DNA of 48,182 bases from Nonomuraea cypriaca. GTDB taxonomy: Bacteria; Actinomycetota; Actinomycetes; Streptosporangiales; Streptosporangiaceae. The stretch is from assembly GCF_015645445.1 (NCBI RefSeq), contig NZ_JADOGI010000063.1, positions 1 to 48,182 on the forward strand, given 5' to 3'. Of the stretch, positions 39,829-47,484 are shown piece after piece; the stretch's first letter is position 1; each line of letters begins with the position of its first letter. A program made the position numbers and the translations under genes. Under the pieces are notes generated by a model that searched no databases, had not been told where the DNA came from, and was given only the letters and a program-made list of their open reading frames with translations.

Positions 39829-40398
39829 ATGGGCACCGCGCTGATCATCGTCGATGTGCAGAACGACTTCACCGAGGGCGGCAGCCTGCCGGTGGCGGGC
39901 GGCTCCGAGGTGGCGGCGGCGATCACCCGCCATGTGACCGACCACTGCTACGACCACGTGGTGGCGACCCGTGACTACCACATCTCCCCCGGCGCCCACT
40001 TCTCCAGCACCCCCGACTACGTCTCCACCTGGCCCCCGCACTGCGTGGCGGGCACGCCGGGGGCGGACTTCCACCCGGCCTTCGACGTGTCGGAGGTGGA
40101 GGAGGTCTTCACCAAGGGCACGTACGCCGCCGCCTACAGCGGCTTCGAGGGCGTGTCCGCTGACGGGGTGCCGCTGGCGGAGTGGCTCAGTCAGCGCGGG
40201 GTCCACGAGGTCGACGTGGTCGGGATCGCCACCGACCACTGCGTACGCGCCACGGCGCTGGACGCGGTCGAGCACGGCCTGGCGGTGCGCGTCCTGCTGG
40301 ACCTGACGGCGGGCGTGTCCCGCACCACCACCGAGGCGGCCATGGCCGAACTGGAGGACGCAGGCGCCACCCTGAAGGGAGCGCCTGCCGTTGGCTGA
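39829..40398 (+). CDS. pncA: Nicotinamidase (PncA-type)
   Basis: A 189-residue isochorismatase-fold enzyme that hydrolyses nicotinamide to nicotinate. The triad Asp9, Lys96 and Cys138 and the metal ligands Asp49, His51, His57 and His71 fall at or within one residue of the numbers in M. tuberculosis PncA (which activates pyrazinamide), so the enzyme should be active. TAGAGT (39816-39821) lies seven bases before ATG 39829, suggesting a leaderless transcript. It feeds nicotinate to PncB before it. Its end abuts vapC with no gap. Confidence 0.95.
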   Translation: MGTALIIVDVQNDFTEGGSLPVAGGSEVAAAITRHVTDHCYDHVVATRDYHISPGAHFSSTPDYVSTWPPHCVAGTPGADFHPAFDVSEVEEVFTKGTYAAAYSGFEGVSADGVPLAEWLSQRGVHEVDVVGIATDHCVRATALDAVEHGLAVRVLLDLTAGVSRTTTEAAMAELEDAGATLKGAPAVG

Positions 40399-40821
40399 TC
40401 AGTCGGCGTCGGCCGGCAACACGGTGAACGCGTCACCCCAGAGCGGCTTCATCGCCCTGAAGTGACGATGATCGAGCGTCAGCACCCGCGTCGTGGCATA
40501 GCGTGCCGCGACGAGAACGACGGACGCGTCCGTGAGCCCGATGGCCATGTCACGATAGCGGTCGACGATGGTCACCGCTCGCCGGACATCGTCTGTTGTC
40601 ATGGGGACCATGTCATAGGTCCCCGAGCTCACATCGTTCAGGAACAGCATCTCCCTGCGCACCCCTGCGAGCTTGACGATCATGTAGTCCGTCTCGGCGA
40701 GCACGTATGGCGAGAGCAGCAGCGGCCCGCGTTCGGACAGCAGCGTCTCGCGCGCCTCCTTGTGCTGCGGCTGGTCGGGATCGATCGCGGCGAGCAGGCC
40801 GCTCGTGTCGAGCACCAGCAT
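40399..40821 (-). CDS. vapC: VapC-type PIN-domain ribonuclease toxin
   Basis: A 140-residue PIN protein with the acidic set Asp5 (LVLDTSG), Glu43 (LAETDYM), Asp98 (LTDAS) and Asp117 (TLDHRHF) that binds Mg2+/Mn2+. All are present, so it is probably an active endoribonuclease. Its ATG overlaps the antitoxin stop (TGATG). Convergent with pncA. Confidence 0.9.
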   Translation of the reverse strand: MLVLDTSGLLAAIDPDQPQHKEARETLLSERGPLLLSPYVLAETDYMIVKLAGVRREMLFLNDVSSGTYDMVPMTTDDVRRAVTIVDRYRDMAIGLTDASVVLVAARYATTRVLTLDHRHFRAMKPLWGDAFTVLPADAD

Positions 40822-41066
40822 CAGTCGAGCCCATCCCGTCCGAAGCCCTCGGCAAGGATCTCGTCGATGCGCTCCGCCGTGAGCTCTTCGTGGCTCAGCC
40901 GAAACACCGGCAGCTGCGGCTCAGGGCGCTCTCCGACTACCTCCACGCTCAGCGCACGGGTGATCGCCTCGCGCATGTAGTCTTCGTCGGACAACCCATG
41001 CGCCCTGGCCGCCTCGGCGACCCGGTGCTGGATGTCCTCGGGTAGGTACAGACTCACTTCAGGCAC
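40821..41066 (-). CDS. vapB: Ribbon-helix-helix-type antitoxin of VapBC
   Basis: An 81-residue protein with an N-terminal strand (EVSLYLPEDI) and helices (HRVAEAARAHGLSDEDYMREAITRAL) typical of RHH/CopG-like antitoxins, and an acidic C-terminal tail (about 50-81) that would block VapC. The start is uncertain: GTG 41066 is used, but GTG 41057 has AAGGG eight bases upstream. Overlap with vapC supports co-translation. Confidence 0.82.
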   Translation of the reverse strand: MPEVSLYLPEDIQHRVAEAARAHGLSDEDYMREAITRALSVEVVGERPEPQLPVFRLSHEELTAERIDEILAEGFGRDGLD

Positions 41067-41223
41067 CCTTCTACGGTAACCCGGCGCTCCCACGGCGCCA
41101 CTGATCACGAAGAGTACACAGTAGGCAACGCTGTGGTCGTGTGATATCCAAAGAGGGCGGATCCTCTCTGACACCGAAGTAATACGGAGAGTCATAAATC
41201 TTCATACTCGTGGGAGGTTTTTC

Positions 41224-41484
41224 ATGCTGGCTCTCTCCCTTGGCATGGCCTGGCTCCTCCTTGCCCCCCTCAGCCTGTGGTTACTCGTCAGAGGCTCCAC
41301 CGGCGAACGGGCGGCCGCGCTCGTGACGTTGCTCTTGCTCGAGGGCGGCACGATCGCGATGGACGCACTCCTCGACGACGCCGACGACCGCTCGGCGGTG
41401 GTCCACGAGGTGTCCTGCGACGAGCTTCACCGCATTCCCGGATCACTCGCCTCCTGGCCCGCGAACCCGCCTGACCGCGCCTAA
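41224..41484 (+). CDS. Small hypothetical membrane protein
   Basis: An 86-residue protein with two hydrophobic helices (about 2-22 and 28-47) followed by an acidic soluble tail with one Cys. GGAGG six bases before the ATG makes it a real gene. Upstream, CTGACA (41168-41173) and CATAAA (41193-41198) are weak promoter candidates. Its end overlaps the convergent STAS gene by four bases. No family is recognised. Confidence 0.65.
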   Translation: MLALSLGMAWLLLAPLSLWLLVRGSTGERAAALVTLLLLEGGTIAMDALLDDADDRSAVVHEVSCDELHRIPGSLASWPANPPDRA

Positions 41485-41858
41485 CCGTGCGCGACGGCCA
41501 GCCGCAGCGCGTCGTCGACCCGGGCGAAGACCTCGAACGCGTGCCGCAGCCCGGTGATCGACAGCACCCTGGCAATGACACCCTGCACCCCGCCCAGCAA
41601 CAGCCTGGTGCCCTGCGTCTCGCACCGCTGCATGACGTGGACGAGCTCGTTCATCCCCATGGAGTCGCAGAACCCCACCTCGCCGAGATCGAGGATCAGG
41701 AAGGCTTTGGGGGGCAGCTCCCAGATGTGCCGCATGTGCTCGCGAAGCACAGGCAGGGCGTTGACGTCCAGCTCCCCCTCGAGCCTGACGATGACGGCGT
41801 TTCGAGAGAGGCCGGAAGTGACGGTGAGCACCGGCTTTCCGTTGGCCTCAGACGACAT
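41481..41858 (-). CDS. STAS-domain anti-sigma factor antagonist
   Basis: A 125-residue SpoIIAA/RsbV-like protein. VRLEGELDVNALPVLREHM and LILDLGEVGFCDSMGMNELV match the STAS fold; the Ser in CDSMG is the expected phosphorylation site. It would sequester an anti-sigma kinase when unphosphorylated. No kinase or sigma factor gene is adjacent, so its partners lie elsewhere. The start ATG 41858 lies 86 bases from a 7-bp inverted repeat. Confidence 0.9.
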   Translation of the reverse strand: MSSEANGKPVLTVTSGLSRNAVIVRLEGELDVNALPVLREHMRHIWELPPKAFLILDLGEVGFCDSMGMNELVHVMQRCETQGTRLLLGGVQGVIARVLSITGLRHAFEVFARVDDALRLAVAHG

Positions 41859-41943
41859 GGGCTACGTCCTTCTGCGTTTCCGAGACAAGCCAAATGTGGT
41901 TGTTGCCGATTCTGCCAAGCTTCTAACGGGAGGCCACTGCTCT

Positions 41944-41965
41944 GTGACCAAATACGCATGGTCAC
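41944..41965. promoter_or_regulatory. GTGACCA-N8-TGGTCAC inverted repeat
   Basis: A perfect seven-base inverted repeat with an eight-base AT-rich spacer lies between the STAS gene (start 41858) and the end of the small membrane protein gene (42036). It is a plausible operator for the STAS gene. No binding protein is identified. Confidence 0.35.
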
Positions 41966-42035
41966 GGCATGCGACCGATTGCCCTGGCGCCTCACGCGCG
42001 CAGCGCCACGGGGCGCGCCGCGCGCGATGGCGACT

Positions 42036-42260
42036 TCAGGCCACTCCGGATTTGATCATGTAGGCGGTGAACAGGATGGCGAGGACCACGAGCAGGGCGC
42101 TCGTACCGCTGACCACCACGACGACCCGCGTCCGCCGGACGATCCAGCGGAGCGCCGCCGCGCTCAGCATGATCAGGATCCCCAGGAGGAAGAGGGTCAG
42201 CTCTCTGGCGTCGGGAAAAAGGGGCAGTACCACCGTGAGGTGGGAGGTTACTGTTGTCAT
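42036..42260 (-). CDS. Small two-helix membrane protein
   Basis: A 74-residue protein with two membrane helices (about 18-37 and 44-66) separated by a basic loop (RWIVRRTR). ATG 42260 (MTTVTSHLTVV) is used; the longer frame runs into the AT-rich promoter region. AGGGAA lies about nine bases upstream. I recognise no family. Its position facing the HTH gene across a 399-bp gap suggests divergent control. Confidence 0.5.
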   Translation of the reverse strand: MTTVTSHLTVVLPLFPDARELTLFLLGILIMLSAAALRWIVRRTRVVVVVSGTSALLVVLAILFTAYMIKSGVA

Positions 42261-42659
42261 CAAGGTGTTTCCCTGGTACGGAGACGCGCTTACAGAAACC
42301 TGGCCGCGCGGCACCTCCACTGATGATCGGCGTCGTCGGGAGGTGTCCGCGATCTTTCCGCGTGGGATGCCGCTCCTGGTCGGGTGGGGGCTCATCGGGC
42401 TTCCTTCACGAACCACCCCCACCTCTTCTTCAGTAAATTTCAGTACATTAACTGAATCTTCCTACATTTAGTGCCTACCCCGACTGAATCCGGCTATTCG
42501 TACCCGGCGAGCCAAGGTGAATGGCTAGACTGAAGCCTTCTGTATGCGCGCCTTCGCACGTGGCCATAATGTTATGTCCTAGCTGCGGGTTCTCCGTGGA
42601 ATCCACCTCTTGGACGATGTTCACTAGAGATTGCTGAAGTTCACACGAATGAGGCCGGC
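42261..42659. other. 399-bp divergent intergenic region with TTCAGT repeats
   Basis: No gene is supported here. At 42429-42456 TTCAGT occurs twice 10 bases apart (42429, 42439) and once inverted as ACTGAA (42451), the last two forming a perfect inverted repeat with a six-base spacer. The surrounding stretch (42425-42475) is unusually AT-rich and is probably the promoter/operator. The leader to the HTH start (42660) would be near 180 bases. Confidence 0.5.
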
Positions 42660-43763
42660 ATGAGCGGCGACGATTCCGCGCGCAGTGCGCTGGCGCGCCG
42701 ACTGCGCGAGCTCCGCGACAGCCGGTGGCCCGATCTGCGGGTCACGCAGGCGCAGTTGTGCGACGCGTTCCAGGTCAGTGTTCCGCTGATCTCGTCCTGG
42801 GAGTCCCTGCGCGCTCCCAAGATCCCGCCCCTGCCCAGGCTCGAGAAGTACGCGGCCTTCTTCGCCACCAGGCGATCGCTCTCCAACGGCCAGGCCCGTC
42901 TGCTCCCGCTGTCTGACATGACGCGGGAGGAGCTGGACGAGCACCGCGCGCTCCTCGACGAGCTGACCCGACTGCGTCAGGTCGCCCTGCGCTTCCAGGC
43001 CGCCGGCGAGACCGCCGAGACGGCCCCGGCCCGGGACTCCTACGAAGGCCCGTGGCACTTCGCCGACGGGGCGCCGATCACGATCATCTGTTCGCAGGTC
43101 CCCCCGGAGGAACGCGCCAAGATCCCGTACGCGACTCCGGAGCAGGGCGACTACATCGAGATCTACAAGTACTCGGACCTGGACTCGCTGTTCGAGTTGC
43201 ACGGCCACCTCAGAGCGGCGAACCCGCGCAGCCTGGTGACCCTGCGCGCCACGGAGGACCTGCGCTCCGACGACCTGACGACACACGTGGTGCTGCTGGG
43301 CGGGGTGGACTACAACCAGGTCACCGCGTCCATGCTCGGCAGGATCGAGCTCCCGGTACGCCAGGTGCCCGACTGGGAGGGCGAGCACGGCCCGTACTTC
43401 GAGGTGGACCTGGGCGGCGACACGCGCCGGCACTACCCACGTATCAGCAGGTCAGGCGATAGCCTGCAACTGCTCGAGGACGTCGCGTTCTTCTACCGCG
43501 GCGCCAATCCCGACAACGTCCAGCGCACGCTGACGATCTGCAACGGCATGTACGCCAGAGGCGTGTACGGGGCGGTCCGGGCACTGACCGACGAACGGTT
43601 CCGTGACAGGAACGCCGCGTACCTGCGAGCTCGTTTCGGCGCCGCTGAGTCCTACTGCATCCTCACGCGGGTCAGGATCGAAGGCCGGGTCGTGGTCACC
43701 CCGGACTGGACTCTTGACGCGTACCGGCTACACGAATGGCCGGGACCCACTCATGGAGACTGA
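42660..43763 (+). CDS. HTH (XRE-like) protein with large uncharacterised C-terminal domain
   Basis: A 367-residue protein. Residues about 8-70 form a Cro/C1-type helix-turn-helix (VTQAQLCDAFQVSVPLISSW). A helical connector (about 85-125) follows, then a 230-residue domain with a Rossmann-like alternation (ITIICSQVPPEE, then THVVLLGGVDYNQ) and the distinctive TICNGMYARGVYGAVRALTD. I do not know a function for it. A sensor or nucleotide-binding role is a guess. The glycosyltransferase-like gene overlaps its 3' end by 11 bases, so they are translationally coupled. Confidence 0.72.
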   Translation: MSGDDSARSALARRLRELRDSRWPDLRVTQAQLCDAFQVSVPLISSWESLRAPKIPPLPRLEKYAAFFATRRSLSNGQARLLPLSDMTREELDEHRALLDELTRLRQVALRFQAAGETAETAPARDSYEGPWHFADGAPITIICSQVPPEERAKIPYATPEQGDYIEIYKYSDLDSLFELHGHLRAANPRSLVTLRATEDLRSDDLTTHVVLLGGVDYNQVTASMLGRIELPVRQVPDWEGEHGPYFEVDLGGDTRRHYPRISRSGDSLQLLEDVAFFYRGANPDNVQRTLTICNGMYARGVYGAVRALTDERFRDRNAAYLRARFGAAESYCILTRVRIEGRVVVTPDWTLDAYRLHEWPGPTHGD

Positions 43764-44910
43764 AATAGAACTGGTCAAGGGGGAGCCGCATCACCATGGC
43801 TCCCACAGGAATCTGGCCGACATATTCGACCAGCCGTCCGTGCCCGGTGGGTCCGGGACCGTGGACGCCATCGTCGTACCCACGATCCGCCATCCGCGCT
43901 GGCTGACGCACGCCGGCCGGCTGGCGGCCGCGCTCGGCCGTCCCCTCGTCACCCTGCACAGCAAATGGAGCAGCGCGCGGGAGGCGGCGGCCTGGATGCC
44001 GCCCGACGTACGGTTCATCGCCGTCGACATAGGCGAGGCGCACGGGCTCAACCTGCCGGACTTCAGGACCACGGCCCTGCTGAAGGACACCCCGTTCGCC
44101 CGCCCGACCGACCTCGGGGCCAAACGCAACACGGGGCTGCTCCTCGCCCGCCTGATGGGCTGGGAACGCATCATCTTCCTGGACGACGACATCGTGATCG
44201 GCGGCCACGAGGAGGTCACCAGCGCGGCTGCGCTGCTCGAGAAGTACGACGTCGTGGGCATGCACATCGGCGGCTATCCGGACAACTCGGTGGTGTGCCA
44301 CGCGCACCGGTTCACCGGCGGGCACCAGGAGTCGTTCGTGGGCGGCGGCGCCCTCGCCGTCAAGACGACCTGCGTCCCCTCGTTCTTCCCCAACATCTAC
44401 AACGAGGACTGGTTCTACCTGCTGGGCGAGACCTCGCTGCGTCCGCTCGCGGTGACGGGGAACGTGCGGCAACGTCCGTACGACCCCTTCGACCGTCCCA
44501 TCAGGGCACGCGACCAGGAACTCGGGGACGTGCTGGCGGAAGGCATCTACTGGCTCCTCGACGGGCAGCGGCGGACGGGCTGGACGGGCGCGACCGAGCC
44601 GGCGCACTGGGCCGACTTCCTCGCCAGACGCAAGCACTTCATCGAGGACGTGCTGGGCCGCGTCCGGCGACTGCCGGTCGACTCGGCGCCCAACCGGCAT
44701 GCCATGGAGAGCTCGCTGGTCGCCGCGCTCGGCCGCCTCAGACTGATCGATCCGGCGCTCTGCGTCTCCTACGTCAAGGCATGGACGGAGGACCGTCGCC
44801 GATGGGCCGACCACTTCGAAAAGATTCCGAACCTCGGCCCGGACACCGCCGTCGCGATGAAATGGCTGATCAAGGCGGATGCGAAGCCCCTGTTCTACAG
44901 GGCAGGGTGA
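43753..44910 (+). CDS. GT-A-fold glycosyltransferase-like protein
   Basis: A 385-residue soluble protein. The first ~150 residues alternate strands and helices (DAIVVPTIRHPRWL). KRNTGLLLARLMGWERIIFLDDDIV carries a DDD metal/sugar-nucleotide motif at 134-139 or so, and NIYNEDWFYL resembles the catalytic ED of family-2 enzymes. No membrane helix. The start ATG 43753 overlaps the HTH gene. Donor and acceptor are unknown. It could make a secondary glycan or nucleotide-sugar product controlled by the HTH partner. Confidence 0.65.
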   Translation: METEIELVKGEPHHHGSHRNLADIFDQPSVPGGSGTVDAIVVPTIRHPRWLTHAGRLAAALGRPLVTLHSKWSSAREAAAWMPPDVRFIAVDIGEAHGLNLPDFRTTALLKDTPFARPTDLGAKRNTGLLLARLMGWERIIFLDDDIVIGGHEEVTSAAALLEKYDVVGMHIGGYPDNSVVCHAHRFTGGHQESFVGGGALAVKTTCVPSFFPNIYNEDWFYLLGETSLRPLAVTGNVRQRPYDPFDRPIRARDQELGDVLAEGIYWLLDGQRRTGWTGATEPAHWADFLARRKHFIEDVLGRVRRLPVDSAPNRHAMESSLVAALGRLRLIDPALCVSYVKAWTEDRRRWADHFEKIPNLGPDTAVAMKWLIKADAKPLFYRAG

Positions 44911-44915
44911 GCATC

Positions 44916-44945
44916 CCCGGTTGATTCGCCTGCGGGTCAACCGGG
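44916..44945 (+). terminator. Hairpin after the glycosyltransferase-like gene
   Basis: A nine-base-pair stem (CCCGGTTGA and its complement) with a 12-base loop starts five bases after the stop. There is no T-run. It lies 12 bases before the GNAT start, so it may end transcription or act on the next gene. Confidence 0.5.
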
Positions 44946-44957
44946 AATCTGTCGTCC

Positions 44958-45551
44958 GTGGGGGCACCTGACATACGCCAAGCCGTCCATGAAGATCTCC
45001 CTGCCATGGTCCGTACACTCGGGCAGAAGCCCTATTTCACCGACCGGCTGACCAGGCAGGACACCGGGCACGGGTTTCTCCTCGTCGCCTGGCAGGAGGA
45101 GGTGGCGGTGGGCGACGTATACGTCTGGCTGGCCCCCGCGGAGGAGCCCGAGTTACGCGCCCACCTGCCGGACGTCGCGCTGATCACGCATCTCGAGGTG
45201 CTCCCCGGACGGCGCAACGCGGGCATCGGCAGCGAACTGCTGCGCGTGGCCGAGGAACTGCTCGCCGCCTTCGGCCACGAGCGGGTCGCCCTCGGTGTGG
45301 GCCTGGACAACCGCGGCGCGCAGCGGCTCTACGGCCGCTGCGGGTACGCCGAATGGCCGCACGGCAAGGTCGCCACCACCGAAGTCGTCTACCACCCGGA
45401 CGGCACGCACGAGTTGCGCCCCGAAGTCTGCCGAATCATGGTCAAGCCCCTCAACCAGCACCAACGCCCCACCCCCCACCAACCCAGCCTCACCGGCAGC
45501 CGCTGCCACCATCGCAACCCCCGGTTCCCACGCAACATCGACTGGTCCTGA
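44958..45551 (+). CDS. GNAT family N-acetyltransferase
   Basis: A 197-residue protein. The GNAT core spans about 5-150: HLEVLPGRRNAGIGSELL is motif A with the acetyl-CoA phosphate loop, and GLDNRGAQRLYGRCGY is motif B. The C-terminal ~40 residues are Pro/His/Asn-rich and unlike the rest, possibly a late extension caused by stop loss. GTG 44958 has no ribosome site, so the transcript may be leaderless or start later. The substrate is unknown. Confidence 0.82.
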   Translation: MGAPDIRQAVHEDLPAMVRTLGQKPYFTDRLTRQDTGHGFLLVAWQEEVAVGDVYVWLAPAEEPELRAHLPDVALITHLEVLPGRRNAGIGSELLRVAEELLAAFGHERVALGVGLDNRGAQRLYGRCGYAEWPHGKVATTEVVYHPDGTHELRPEVCRIMVKPLNQHQRPTPHQPSLTGSRCHHRNPRFPRNIDWS

Positions 45552-45598
45552 CCCCAAACCCAACACCCACACCGCTCCACCCAACCGGCAACGGCGGG

Positions 45599-47350
45599 TC
45601 AGCGGCGTTGGGTGGCCCAGCGGCGGATGGTGTTGATCCGGTCCTGGATCTGCTCAGCCGTAGCCTGGGCGATCGGCGGGCCGCCGCAGGAGCGGCGCAG
45701 ATCCGCGTGGATGACCCCGTGCGGCTGCCCCGTGCGATGGTTCCAGGCTCCCACCAGCCCGTTGAGCTCGCGCCGCAGCTCCGCGATCTGCTCGTGCGGC
45801 GCCAGCACCTCCTGCGGCTCGTCGGCCGTCTGCTTGCGCCTGGCCGCCTGCTGGTCGGACTGCCGCTTGCGGAGCAGCGTGGCCACCTGGTCGGGCTCCA
45901 GCAGGCCGGGCAGGCCGATGAAGTCCTCCTCCTCGGCCGAGCCGATCTCCGCCCCCGTGCCGAACTCACCGCCGTCGAACAGCACCCGGTCGAACGTGGC
46001 CGACGTCTCCATCGTCTCGAACGGAAGCTCGTCGCCCAGGACGTCGGGATTGTCCTTCTGCCGGTTGGCCTGCTCCAGGAGGGTGTCGTCGAGGCCGTCC
46101 TCCGGCGGCTTCTTGTTGAGCACGTGGTCGCGCTCGACCTCCATCTCGTTGGCCAGCCCCATGAGCGTGGGCACCGAGGGAAGGAAGACCGAGGCGGTCT
46201 CGCCGCGCTTGCGGGCCCGGACGAAGCGGCCGACCGCCTGGGCGAAGAAGAGCGGCGTCGAGGTGGAGGTGGCGTAGACGCCGACGCACAGGCGGGGGAT
46301 GTCGACGCCTTCGGAGACCATGCGCACGGCGACCAGCCAGCGGTCCTCCGAGGCCGCGAACTGCTTGATCTTCTTGGACGCCCCAGGGTCGTCGGAGAGG
46401 ACCACGGTGGCGCCCTCGCCGGTGATGTTGCGCAGGTGGCGGGCGTACGCGCGGGCTGTCTCGTGGTCGGTGGCGATGACCAGGCCGCCCGCGTCCGGCA
46501 CGCCCCTGCGGACCTCGGTGAGCCGCCGGTCGGCAGCCTGCATGACCTGGCGGATCCAGTCGCCCTTGGGGTCGAGCGCGGCCCGCCACGCCTGCGAGAG
46601 CTGGTCCTTGGTGAGCGGCGTGCCGAGCGTCGCGGCGATCTCGTCGCCGGCCCGGGTGCGCCACTTCATCTCCCCGGAGTACGCCAGGAAGATGACCGGC
46701 CGCACGACCCCGTCGTCGAGGGCCGGGCCGTAACCGTAGGAGTAGTCGGCGAGGCTGCGCTTGACGCCCTCGCCGTCCTCCTCGTAGACGACGAACGGGA
46801 TCGGGTTGTCGTCGGACCGGAACGGCGTCCCGGTGAGCTGAAGCCTGCGGGTCGCGGGCTCGAACGCCTCCAGCACGCCCTCCCCCCACGACTTGGCGTC
46901 GCCCACGTGATGGATCTCGTCGAAGATGACCAGCGTCCTGCGCGCCTCGGTGCGCGCCCTGTGCAGCGCGGGGTGCATGGCCACCTGCGCGTACGTCACC
47001 GCGACCCCGATGTAGTCGCGCGAGGTCGTGCCCTGGCTGTTCTTGAACTCGGGATCGATCCCGATGCCCACCCGCCCGGCGGCGTCGGCCCACTGGCGCT
47101 TGAGGTGCTCGGTGGGCGTCACGACGGTGATGGCCTTGATCACCCCGTTGGCGAGCAGCTCGCTGGCGATGCGCAGGGCGTAGGTCGTCTTGCCCGCGCC
47201 CGGCGTCGCCACGGTGAGGAAGTCACGCGGCTCACGCCTGAAGTAGAGCTCGAACGCCTGCTCCTGCCACGCGCGCAGCTTGGGGGCGGTGCCCCACGCG
47301 GCTCGGTCGGGATAGGAAGGCGAAAGGTGGGACGCGGCGAAGGTGCTCAC
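45599..47350 (-). CDS. DEAD/DEAH-box helicase (superfamily 2)
   Basis: A 583-residue SF2 helicase. Motif I is TPGAGKTTYA (about 48-57), motif II FDEIHHV (DEIH), motif III LTGTPFR, and the C-terminal lobe has SEGVDIPRL and QAVGRFVRARK (motif VI). After about 440 comes an acidic and Gln/Arg-rich tail with coiled-coil-like segments. GTG 47350 is used, with GAGGTG five bases upstream; the upstream extension is not conserved in type. It resembles the XPB-like helicases common in actinobacteria, likely acting on DNA in repair or restriction-like roles. Confidence 0.87.
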   Translation of the reverse strand: MSTFAASHLSPSYPDRAAWGTAPKLRAWQEQAFELYFRREPRDFLTVATPGAGKTTYALRIASELLANGVIKAITVVTPTEHLKRQWADAAGRVGIGIDPEFKNSQGTTSRDYIGVAVTYAQVAMHPALHRARTEARRTLVIFDEIHHVGDAKSWGEGVLEAFEPATRRLQLTGTPFRSDDNPIPFVVYEEDGEGVKRSLADYSYGYGPALDDGVVRPVIFLAYSGEMKWRTRAGDEIAATLGTPLTKDQLSQAWRAALDPKGDWIRQVMQAADRRLTEVRRGVPDAGGLVIATDHETARAYARHLRNITGEGATVVLSDDPGASKKIKQFAASEDRWLVAVRMVSEGVDIPRLCVGVYATSTSTPLFFAQAVGRFVRARKRGETASVFLPSVPTLMGLANEMEVERDHVLNKKPPEDGLDDTLLEQANRQKDNPDVLGDELPFETMETSATFDRVLFDGGEFGTGAEIGSAEEEDFIGLPGLLEPDQVATLLRKRQSDQQAARRKQTADEPQEVLAPHEQIAELRRELNGLVGAWNHRTGQPHGVIHADLRRSCGGPPIAQATAEQIQDRINTIRRWATQRR

Positions 47351-47484
47351 CGCATCACCTCTGGGGTTGGTGTGCTTCGCTCTCTCACAGTGACCCAAGA
47401 GTAATCGGGGGCACCGACAAGACGTGCCGAGAGCCGTGGATTCTGGCCAAGGTGTTTCCTACGTGCTATGGACTTATCGCGGAC

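Noticed and set aside
44916..44945. Riboswitch for the GNAT gene
   Set aside because: Only a single simple hairpin is visible; no conserved aptamer motif is recognisable.
45353..47404. 683-codon open frame antisense to the helicase
   Set aside because: No domain; the helicase motifs I, II, III and VI are all present on the minus strand.
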